Source: Alnus glutinosa (Eukaryota; Streptophyta; Magnoliopsida; Fagales; Betulaceae). From it: DNA of 64,000 nt. The position numbers and the translations under genes are program-made. Location of the stretch: positions 5,039,501 to 5,103,500 of the forward strand of contig NC_084892.1 in NCBI RefSeq assembly GCF_958979055.1, given 5' to 3'. The notes beneath the pieces are model-generated. The model searched no databases and was not told where the DNA came from. It worked only from the letters and a program-made list of their open reading frames with translations. Below, in pieces: positions 36,289 through 48,200 of this stretch (the first letter of the stretch is position 1; the number at the start of each line of letters is the position of its first letter).

Positions 36289-39200
36289 ATGGCGCCGGCG
36301 GCAGTGGAAGTGCGGTCTCCAGTCGCCTCCGCACAGCCGACACCCTCCTCGTCGGTTCCCCAGAACCCTAGTTCCGATTATCCGGTCACTTTCGGTGCGA
36401 TTGCTTCGAGCGATTTCTCGGAGGATCAGGGAAGTTCGAGCTCTTCGAGTTTAGATGCCGCAGCAAAGTGCGATCGCGGTTCTGGTTTTACTACAAATGT
36501 GCCTCGGACGGGCTCTAGGGTGCGGCCGAGGCTGGTGAAGATAAGGAGGCAGCTGGGGAGTCCGCATACGAGGTCGAGGTCACCGGCGAACGAGGTCGTT
36601 TCGGGTTCCAATCCGCTCGGGTCGGATTCAGCTCGAGTGGGCGATGGGGCTAGCACGTCGAATGGGGTTTCGGAGAGTTCCGATGGGGTAAGTAATGTTA
36701 ATAGTGCTTGTAAGAGTTTTAGCTTTTCGATTGGTGATGCTAAGTCTGTGAAATTTGAGAGTGTGGGTTTTGTGTTTGGTGCTAATCGAAGCGCTTTCGA
36801 TGCAAATTTGGAGTCTGTGGTGGGAGGGTCCGGTGAAAGTGTAGGAAATTCGGGCAGTGGAGAGGGGGGCACGATGAAAGTTGGGAGTGGAAGAGAGTCT
36901 GGGAAGATTGAGAATCTGGGTTTTGTGTTTGGTGCCAAGCAGAGTGGTTTTGCGTCGAATTCGTACGAGGAAAAGAGACTGTCCGGTGGAAACGTGGGAA
37001 AATCGGTGGTTGGTGATGAGGGGAATGTGGAAGCAGAGTCTGAGTTAGAGCATGGAAAGTTTAGTGATCTTGGTTTTATGTTTGGTGCTGCTCAGAGTAA
37101 CATGGCTTCAAATTCAAACACAGAAAAGAGAGAATATGGTGAACGGGTAGATAAATTGGGCTCTGAGGATGCTGGGAAAACGAAGGTGGAGATTGAAACT
37201 GAGTTTGGGAAGCACGATAATGTGGGTTATGTGTTTGGTGTTAGTCAGAGTGATCTGCGATCAAATTTGAATTTGGGAAAAGGAGGTTCTAGTGGGAATT
37301 CAGAAAAGCCTGAAACAGTGACTGAGAAATGTGCTGATCAGAGTGAATTGGGCTCGACTTCAATCTCTAGAAAGAGAGAATGTAGTAGAAGTGTGAGTAT
37401 ATTGGACAGTGAAAATGGTGGCATGTTGAAAGCTGGGAATGAAGCTGAGTTCGGAAAGCATGTTGATATGGCCCACATGGGTTTTGTTTTTGGCAGTAGT
37501 TGGTTTAATTCGGCGTCAAAGAACTTGGAAAAGAGGGAGTCTGCTAAATTTTTTGGAAAATTGGATACTGAGGATGGGGGTAAGGTGAAAGTGGAGAGTG
37601 GAGCAGAGTCCGGTAAAGTGAAAGCTACTGTTGTTAACTTCGATAGTGATGCTGATAGGCGCTCAAATAATAATTGTGAGAAGGAAGTTTTTGTCTTTGG
37701 AAGTGGCAGTAAGAAAAAATCCAGTTTCAATGAATACATGGCAGCTAAGTGCCCAAGTGAAATTGAGTTGAATTGTAAGATTTTTGGAAATTGCCAAAGC
37801 ATTGAGACTCAGATCGGTGATTTGGGTTCTGATGTTGAAGGCAAGGGAAAATCTGTATTGGGAAGTACTAGTAATGTGGCAAGCTTCTCTAGCACGAGTC
37901 CCTTATTTGAACTTCCAGATGAGATGAGGAAAATGAAAATTGATGATTCTGAGAATGTTGATGGTACTCACAAGACTGAAAATTTAGATAAGAACTCATG
38001 TGCCAATCATGGGGCTGCTTCCATGTTTCAAAGAAGCGAAAAGGCTTCTGACTCGTTTAACAGAAGTACAGCAACTGGTGCTTCTATTGGAATTTCTAGT
38101 TCCAAAGAGTTTTCATTTCAGGCAGGACTCAGTAAGGATTTTGATATGGGCCAATTTCCTCAAGGTCAAATAAATGATGATACACAATGGAATGCATCTG
38201 CTGCACCATCTTCATTCTCATCAATTGGTATTGACTGCCAACCAAAGGGTAGTGTTTCTGAAATACCTTATATAGGTGGACTTGAAAATAAGGATGGGAA
38301 TTATTTTACAAGCATTCCAGATGGACCAGGGGTGTCCTTTACGGCCTTCAGCCAACCAAAATGGGATCCTTCTTTCTTTAAAGGAAATCTGTTTCCTGAA
38401 GTAAACAAAAAAGCGGAATTTGCAGTGAAGGGTCGGTCTATCAAGGATAAAAGATTAAAGAAAATGAGGGGAAAATTAAAGCCAGCTTCCTTAAGTAAGC
38501 AAAAGCTGGGGCAAGATCATGTGCTAAAGGAATTCAGTTCCCAAGAAAACCCAGACTCACCTGGATGCTGCTCACCCATGGATTTTTCTCCATATCAGGA
38601 AACTGCTGCAGCTAATCCACATACAAGGGAAGCTTCCGTGACTTCAGAAGAGTTCTCCTACCTAGATACTGATTTTGCACCTTCTGCTCTGCATTCAACT
38701 GTTCTAAATGACGTGAAAGATGAAGATTTGGCTGCTGCAGAAGGATTAGATATCAATATAAGTGGTCAGAAAGCTAGGGAGCAAAACCAGGAGAAGTTTT
38801 GTTATCACGATGGAAGGTCTTTTGTTTGTGATTGCCCTTTAAAAGGGTTCTTTTCTGGAGCTGAAACAACCTGCTCTAGTTCTAATACTCAGAAATTCTG
38901 CAGCAGCGGTGGTGCTGGTGTTACGTCAACAGAAGTTAGGCATGATTTTACCTCAAACATGGAGAGGCAAGAAAATAATTGTGGAACACAGTTTCATTTT
39001 GCTTCAAGTGTGGAAGATATGAAGGAGAATTTTTTTACATTTTCTTCGTCATCCTCTGCACAAGGTAGTTTACCAGCAACCAAGCGTCAACATAGAAAGA
39101 AAAGTAGGGGTAAAGTTGGCCGGCATTCATCTGTCATAACTCCAAGTACAAATGTTAACACTCAGCCGTCTTCGGTCCAATTGTCACCCCTTACTAGCAC

Positions 39201-42200
39201 TTCTTCACCAATTGATACAGAGGATAAATCTAGAGCACATGAACAGTTCAAGCAAGGGCATGGCACTTTCTCTGCTGCCATTCAAGAAATCTGTGAGAAG
39301 TTTCGACTCAGGTGCTTCTTGCATCATGAATAAGTAACCAGTTTTTGCTTCACTATAACGAACCAGTCTTTGAATATATTTCTGATAAGATTTTATTGAT
39401 AATTGGTTATGCTGCTTTGATCTGTACTAATTTATTTATTTATTTATTTTGTTTTTTTCTTTTTTCGCCTTATAGAATATTCATTTGTTATTCATGTGCA
39501 AGTATTTCATTTGCATCAGGGGAAACCAGGCTTATGATAATCGGGAGCTGTCTAAAGCAGATGATTTATACACACAGGGAATAATTTCTGTCCCATCTAG
39601 AGAAAGATCGGGATGCTGCCTTAAGCCACTTTTGTTGTGCTATAGCAATCGTGCAGCTACACGAATGCGTCTTGGAAGAATAAGGGAAGCTTTAGGGGAC
39701 TGTCTGATGGCTATTGCACTAGATCCCAACTTTCTCAAAGTTCGAATGAGAGCTGCAAAGTAAGACTTTGATTTGTATAATTTCAAATTGTGAGTACAAT
39801 TTGAATAGCTCTGGATCCATACAGCAAACTTTACTTATTACTTTGGAGGAAATTTTTTTTCAATTGAATAATATGCCATAGCAAAATGTACCACAGGGAT
39901 TAACAAGACTATATTTGGTGACTCTTCTTTTAGGCCATAGTCATTTTTTTTTGTACTAAAATTTTAGGAGTGGGGTTTATTTACAATTTTGGGTTAGAAT
40001 TAGTCCTTTGGATCTTGTTTGAACCATGTAGAAACAAATTAGATACGAAATAACGATTGATGAAACTAGCCATACATAAGAACATTGAATTTGGTAATAG
40101 AATGGTGGACGTAAGGGCTGAATTTTTGTACCCCTTTCTGCTTTCTTCATTTTTTAAGAGGGCATTGTATATACCCTCTAAATATGTGTTTTTTGTTCCC
40201 ATAGTTGTCACCTTGCGCTTGGAGAAGTGGAAGATGCACTACAGTGTTTTAATACATGCTTGGAATCAGGGCCTGGTGTTTGCTTGGATCGTAAATTTAT
40301 AATAGAGGCTGCTGATGGTCTTCAAAAAGCTCAGGTACCGCATTTCTTTCCTGTTATGAATAATAAATTCTAGTTCAAATTACACTTCCTCCCCCCATAA
40401 GAGTGGGATGGGGCTAAGGTTGTGAGTTCAAGAACCATTGAGTGTCTGTGTAACTTACCTTTTTAAAAGAGAGTTTGATGATCACATTTTGAGAAGGTTT
40501 CCCCCCCCCACCAAAAAAAAAGAAAAAAGTTTCTGATATTCTGCAGATCAATCTTTAACAGTGTTTTAATAAGATGTATTTGGTCTTGCCTTTTGACTTA
40601 AGTTTGGCAATATTTTCTCCGTAATGGATTTAAAATTCCTGCCAGATTATCACATACTTTTTGTGTAGGGCTAAAAGCAGGAATTTCCATCATTTGCATA
40701 TTAGATTTTACAACATTATCTTACAGATAATATGAATCATATCATAGTACTTTTTTCAGTTTTGGAGTAGCCATTTTTTTATTTGTTTTTAATCATAAGC
40801 AGGCTGCTCATGGCAATATTCTTATGCTTTTTACCCTATTTGTCTTATATGTAAATAGGATGAGTTCTTTAAGGCCTAGAGATAAGACTTGCATAATTTA
40901 GAGCCTCCAGCTTGTTCATAGACACAAAATTGAAGGATAATATTAACATCTTGAAGGATTGGAGAGATAGAAGATTTAGTATGGACATCCCTCTTGTGGA
41001 TGGAAAATTCATGTGGTCCAATAGTCGTGACGATCAATGTTGGTCTATTGATAGGTTTTTACTATCTCCTGATTGGGAAGAACAGTTTCCTGATGTAGTT
41101 TAGAGGAGACTTCGTAGACTCTTGTCAGATCACTTCCCATTGATGCTCAATTGTGGGGTTTCGAGTTGGAGTCGGTATTTTAAGTTTGAGAATATGTGGT
41201 TGAAGTCAGAGGGCTTTGTGGATCAAGTGAAAACATGGTGGAAATCATACAATTTTCAGGGTTTTCCTAGTTTTGTGTTGGCATGCAATTAAAAGCTTTG
41301 AAAAAGGATTTGAAAAAATGGAATGACGAGATCTTTAGCAATGTTGGGAAGCGGAAAAAGGATTTAGTGGATGGCATTCGAGAGCTTGATATCATTGCAA
41401 AAGGTAGACCCTTAATTGAGGATGAAAGGTTGAGAAAAGAAAAAATTTCTAGGGATTTGGAGAGGTTGATTCTTTATGGAGAAGTGAGCTGGAGGCAGAA
41501 GTTTAGGGCTCTTTCGTTGAGAGAGGGAGATAAAAACACAATTTCTTCATCAGGTGGCAAATTCAAATAGAAGAAATATACCGTGGATTCTTTAGTTGTT
41601 AATGGGTCCTTATCTTCATATTCTACAGAAATAAGGGAGCACATAGTGCAGTTTTGTACTCAACTCTACTCTGAACAGTTCAGTTGGAGGCCAAAGCTGG
41701 ATGGCCTTTCTTTCAGTTCCATTGGTGGAGGGTTCTTGGTTGGAAAGAAAATTTGAGGAGAGTTAGGTATATGAGGTGGTGAGAACCTTGAATGGTGATA
41801 TGTCCCCGAGCCCTTATGGGTTCTCATTGGCTTTTTTCTAGACTTGCTGGGAGGTTGTTAAAGAGGATATTATGTCAGTTTTTAGGGAATTTCATGGTCA
41901 AGGGAACTTTGAGAAGAGCATTAATGCAACTTTTATTTCTCTTATCCCAAATAAAGCTGGTGCCATGGATGTTAAGGACTTCCATTATATTAGTCTAGTG
42001 GGTGAGAAAATCATATCTACGGTACTAGCAAGCAGGTTGAAAAAGGTGTTGGAGAAGATCATCTCAAGTCCCAAAATGCATTTATCAGGAGGAGATAGAT
42101 ACTTGATTCAGTTTTGGTTGCCACTGAATGTCTGGATAGTTGAATTCAATTAGGCGACCCTGGTTTGTTGTGTAAATTGGACTTAGAGAAGGCCTACGAT

Positions 42201-45200
42201 CCTGTGAATTGGGAGTTGTTGTATATGTTGGAGAGAAGTGGTTTTGGGGAGAAATGGTGAGCTTGGATAGCTCATTGTATTTCTACAGTGTGGTTTTTTC
42301 ATTCTTATTAACGGTGTTCCCTGTGGATTCTTACTGGTTCTCGTGGCTTGAAACAAGGATTCATGATCTATGCAGTACTCAGTGGTAGATTTTAAAGGAA
42401 TGCTTTGTATTTCATGGATTATGTTACTATGCATTACACTTCCTCTCTGAAATGATTAATCCTTTGTTAATCTTATTTTGTTACAGATATGCTATGTTTT
42501 TCTTCTCGGAATTTTTCTGCATTTCTGTGCCTAATGGTTCAATAGTGCGCTGACTAATTATGTGTGTTTGTTACCTGCAGAAAATTGCCGAGTATACAAA
42601 TCGTTCTGCCAAACTTTTGGAACAGAGAACTTCTGATGCTGCTCTTAGTGCTTTAGAAATAATTGCTGAGGCCTTGTCAATCAGTTTATACTCGGAAAAA
42701 TTACTTGAAATGAAAGCGGAAGCTCTGTTTATGGTCTGTATGGCTCAATTACTTTTGCACTCATTTATTATTGTTATCAAGTTACTCAGTCATTTGATTA
42801 TACAATGGTTGATAACTGCTCTTTGCACTCATTTAAGTGTTTATTTTTTATAAGCCTCAAGTTCTGGTCTCAGCATTGGCTATGTTATTTGGTGGCATTT
42901 TGCAGTTGCGGAAGTATGAAGAGGCAATTCAGCTGTGTGAACAGAGTCTTTCTTTTGCTGAAAAGAATTTTGCTTCCCCGAGCACTGTATATGTGGATGG
43001 TTCTGGATGTGAGAGTTACTCAGCGGTCAGGCTTTGGAGGTGGTACCTGATATCCAAGTGCTACTTTCATTTGGGTAGACTTGAGGCAGCTCTTGATTTA
43101 CTTCAGAAGCTAGAACAAGTGGGATCTATTAAAGACAAGTAATGAACAATCTTTATGAAGCAGATTTTATCAAAAAATTTCCATTTGCCAATTTAATCAA
43201 TGCCTTTCTTTCTTTTACTGGCTTTGTGGTTTCTGATACTTATTTAAATTATGTAGGTATGGAATTAAGAATTTGGAATCGTCAATTTCATTAGCTGTCA
43301 CTATACGTGAACTTTTACGCTGCAAGGTATTCCATCTCTCTATATGTTCATTTTCTCACTTAGATGCTGAATTCCTTTAATTTGACTTCATAGTTACTAT
43401 TTCATCATTATTGTGTGTTGCATGACTGTTGCTATATAAATCATGAAGCATGAGATTTAAACAATTGCTGTGCTCAATGAAACTGATGAAGGAAACTCTA
43501 TTAATTAGAACTATTTTTTTTTTTTCTTTTTTTGGGTTTTCCTTTTGTTCTTTTTCTTTTTCCAGTGGAACACAAGAACCGTATCATGTAAAATTAATAA
43601 TTAGCTCATCCAAACAAAAGACTCGTGAGTACATGCTTTTATAATCCCTCATCAAATAAATTGTTTCATATTTGAAACAATATATTGGGTCCTAGCCCTT
43701 GAAGGAATTAAGCATTAGAAAAAAAACATTCAGAATGTTTCTTCCCCCCGCGCCCCCGCAGTTGGTGTCAAGGTGGTGGTTATGATGCAGAACAGTCATT
43801 AGCAAAATACAAGCAACAGTTTTCTAGTTGGTGATGGTCTATTTGCTTATGATATATTCCTTTGTTTTGTTGAGGTCAGGGACTTGAGTCGTGGGGCAAT
43901 TTTTATCTGTTTATTCAATGATGTTATAAATGATAGGGCTTCGAGAACTCACAGCAAATGAGAAGTCATTTTTGTGGCCTGTCTAATGAGTTGCAATCCT
44001 TGTAAATCAGAAGCTTATAGTGCAGATTGTGGTCTGGTGAGCTCGATGAGTAATACTAGTGCTTTTGCTGATTTATGTATCACCTGAGTTTTTTTTACTG
44101 GTGATTTGTGTCGAATTAACGCTTCAGTCCCCATAGACTACTGAGCAAGGCAGACTGCCCTTATGGACCCCCCCCCCCCCCCCCCCCCCCCCGCCCCGCC
44201 CCGCCAATTCTAAGTCTATAGTTCAGACTGCTGAAGCTTGTCCCAAAAAAAAAGTTTACACTTCACACTGCAGAAGGCTGTTTATGATCAAAGAGTCAAT
44301 AATCAGCTACTCTGAATATATTTATGAGAGAGAAAAAAAGAGGTAGAGCTTCTATGAATTTTTTTTTTTTATAGGAACCATTCTCCAAACATCTATGCAA
44401 CGGTGGCTACACACTTGTCCGTCCAACTAGCCAACAATTCCACCACCCGTTGAGTTATGACCCACTCTACCCCAAAAAGATTGAACACTGATACCCAACA
44501 ATTTCTAGGTACATGCAATACCAATCTATCACATTGACATGGCTCGTCCCCAGGTTATGCAGGGTCAAAATCTTTTCTATTGCTGCTGTCCAAACAAAGA
44601 AAGCCACTCTTGGAGGGGCATTGTTTCTCCAAATGCTCTTTCAAGAAAAAGGAGAGCTTGCGAGGGGGCTAAGCGCAAGATAAAAAGAACTAAATGTTGT
44701 ATATGTGGAGGGATAGATTTATTTCTATGCAGGAATGTTCCTATTGTGAATTTTTAGATAGTTGTTCTCTTTCCCCCCTACCTTAGGGGTCCCTTGTATA
44801 CTTCCTGTGTACTTTGGGTTGCGCCCCTTTGCGCCTTTTCTATAAATTTTACTTATCAAAAAAAAAAAAAGAACTAACCTTGAACGATCACCTTTTGGAA
44901 GGGGTCCAATAGATTCTAGCCTCACCACCTTGACTCATCCTGAATGAGTACAATAGATTGAAGAAGGAAAATACCATCTCCACCCACCAATCATGCACTA
45001 GTTTGATGAAGGTGATATTCCATTGAAATGAATCATTAGAAAATAACACATGGTCTGCCATAAAAAACTCCTTAAAATGAGCTATATATTAAACAACACT
45101 GGGAAAGATGCCTTCAAGGTCTGATCACCCTACCAAACACTTGCCAACATCTGATCTTAGAATTATCTCCCACCTCAAGTATCACAAATCTAGAGAAGTC

Positions 45201-48200
45201 CCCCCACCTCCTCCTAATGTTTTTCCACACCCAAACCTCGTAGGGTAAGTACAACAGAGTAAAGAAGGAAAATACCATCTCCACCTACCAATCATGCACT
45301 GGTTTGATGAAGGTGATATTCCATTGAAATGAATCATTAGAAAACAACATATGGTCTGCCATCAAAAACTCCTTAAAATGAGCTATATATTAAACAACAC
45401 TGGGAAAGATGCCTTCAAGTTCTGATCACCCTGGTTTGATGAAGGTGATATTCCATTGAAATGAATCATTAGAAAACAACATATGGTCTGCCATCAAAAA
45501 CTCCTTAAAATGAGCTATATATTAAACAACACTGGGAAAGATGCCTTCAAGTTCTGATCACCCTACCAAACATCTTGTCAAAATCTGATCTTAGAACCAT
45601 CTCCCACCTCAAGTATCGCAAATCTAGAGAAGTCCCCCCACCTCCTCCTAATGTTTTTCCACACCCAAACCTTGTAGGGTTCAAAAACCTCATTGGAATA
45701 CCTTTCTCCCCACATGCTCCCAAATTTAGCTCGACCACCGATCGCCACAAGGCTTACCAATCTGCGGCATGACGCCATAACCATGTTTCCAAGAGAGCGC
45801 GGTTAAACTACAACATGTTTCTAATCCCAAAACTTCCTGAAGACAATGGGGTACAAATCTTTTTCCAACTGATTAGGTGGAATTTAAACTCATCACAACT
45901 CCACCCCACAAGGCAAGTCCCTTTGAAGTTTCTCAATACGGTTAGCAACTCCAATCGGGATGGAGAAAATGGACAAGAAATAATTTGGCAAATTGGATGA
46001 AGTACTTTTAATCAACGTGATCCTACCACCCTTTAATAAATAAAGTCGCTTCTAACCTGCTAAACGACCTTTCATCTTTTCAATTGTACCATTCCAGATA
46101 GATTTTTCCTTAAACGAAGCCCCCAATGGAAAAACTAGGTACTTCATAGGCAAAGAGGGCATCCTACTTACCAAGGATACTAGCCAAGCTTCCAACATCT
46201 TCCACGGCTCCAACAAAGACTAATTTTGATTTAGCCAGATTAATTTTCAACCCCAAGATAGCTTCAAAGCATAAGAAGAGGTAACGATAGATGAAGGAGC
46301 TCAAGATGTAGGGTGTGTTTAGGATTGTGATTCCATAGGCAAAAAGTGCGATTTTAAACCAAATCGCAGAAAATAAATCGTTTGGGAATTGTGTTTTTAA
46401 AAAATTGCAATTTGAAAACGCAGAAACTGCCTTTTCAAATTGCAAGCAATGAGATTTTTTTTGAAAACGCAGAATTTTAAAGGCTAATATGCGATTTTAA
46501 AAGCCAAACTTCGATTTTGCCAAACACTTAGCTACATTTTTAAAAATCACTTTTTTCAAATCGCACATTTTAAAATCGCTATTTTGAAAACATACTTTTT
46601 GAATCGCAAACCCAAACAGACCCGTAAACTCTCAATTTTGGCTTTTAGTTCAAAGATAAGGGATTCTAGAGTAGAGGGTTTATGAGAAACCTTCTCTGTC
46701 AAGGACTTTTGGTTCTTCTCAATTCTTTGTAGGGACCTATTCTGGGCGGCAGTGTTTTCAGCCTGCCAGTTTAAAGCAGCCTCTGCAGCAAACACCTGTT
46801 GCTTTGGAATTCCATCGGCGTCCAGACAGCATTGTTATTATAAACAAAATCAAGTGAATTTAATCTAAAACACCAAATAGTAAAATGCCAATGGCTGTCC
46901 AGGAATTTCTACTATGAGTTTACCACTTTCCAGCAAATTTTGTCCATCAAATTTGATCCGATTTTGTTCTTTGCTGCATATAAGGAAACCCATAATTTAA
47001 ATATTCATTTTTTATATAATTACTATGAATTCGCCTCATTTGAGTGGGTCAAGTCAACTTAATTGTGCAATCCCTAAATGATTCTTTTTTTTCTTTTTTC
47101 TTTTTTTTCAGATTAAGGTAATAGATTGGGCAAAGCTAGTTAATCTTGTGCCAATCATCAATTATTACCTTTTCTTTTTCTTTTTTCCTTTTTCCTTTTT
47201 GATTGTGTGATTCCCATCATAAGTAATGTTTTTTTTATTAAAGTGATAAAGTGGGTCAAGATAATGCGAAGATTAACTTTTAATCTTCTTAAATTCTCTT
47301 TTAAATTAAGCTGCTAGAGTGACTCCATGGTGAAACCACAATAATACCCCTATTTGAAGAATTGACTCTTTCGCTATCAACTAGGGTATTTTTGTCAATC
47401 AATCTTCGCATTAAGGAGTTCATGCTTTTATATATAATGTATGTATATACTTATCAAAAAAAATATATAATGTATGTATAGGATTGAATGGATTACTATC
47501 TTCCCTTATGTGTTATGTGGCTCTTGATTTGCTCAGATGTTTTATTGTTAAATGAATTTAATATCATATTGATAAATTATTTATGAATTTGCGTTCTTCC
47601 TGCTGAATTTATTCATTTGCTTGAGAATTCTGAGACTAATATTCATTCATTTTGCGATTCTTGAAACTAACAGAATGCCGGGAATGAAGCATTTCGATCC
47701 AGGAAGTATACTGAGGCAGTAGAGCACTATACCATTGCTTTATCTAGCAATGTCGAATCACGTCCTTTTGCTGCAATCTGTCTCTGCAATCGTGCTGCAG
47801 CACACCAAGCTTTGGGCCAAACTGCTGATGCTATCGCAGATTGCAGTCTTGCCATAGCGCTTGATGGAAATTATGCTAAGGTATGCCTTTGAATGTGTAT
47901 TCTGTGGCAGGCTAGCACATGTATGATTATTAACTCTCTTTTTTTTCCTTTTTTTTTTAATACTTTCTTTAATGAAATGAAAAAAAATCCAGGACTGCAT
48001 CTTTTTTATTTAGTTGTCCATTAAAGATAGGGCTAACTTGTGATAAAAAGCTTTTTGTTTATTTATGTTTGTCGTTTTCTACTACTGATTAATAATATTA
48101 GCTGTAGGCCCTAGTACATTACAGACACCTGTACAATAGAGAGAGGAGCTTAATAATCATTTATGTTCCTTTCCTTCCCCTCTTCATTTTAATATTCCGT

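Larger units (their letters stand above)
44380..46310 (-). pseudogene. LINE fragment, antisense, in intron 6 of the TPR-DnaJ gene
   Basis: The minus-strand translation gives an RT/thumb piece near 46160-46270 ([20 protein letters not shown]) and a segment near 45550-45750 ([30 protein letters not shown] in another frame). A zinc-binding-domain phrase ([17 protein letters not shown]) is interrupted or followed at 44540-44640. It has internal tandem duplications (44948-45580), a later sense-strand LINE-tail insertion (44694-44865) and an adjacent Harbinger MITE. All frames are broken. Confidence 0.75.

Noticed and set aside
36426..36938. 170-codon minus-strand frame inside exon 1 of the TPR-DnaJ gene
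   Set aside because: Antisense shadow of a low-complexity coding exon; Pro/Ser/Thr-rich with no independent features.
40057..40302. 81-codon plus-strand frame overlapping TPR-DnaJ exon 3
   Set aside because: Reads exon 3 in the wrong frame; the correct frame is fixed by exon phases.
46624..46800. Endogenous viral polyprotein gene
   Set aside because: Only about 60 residues with vague similarity; kept as a low-confidence retroelement fragment.
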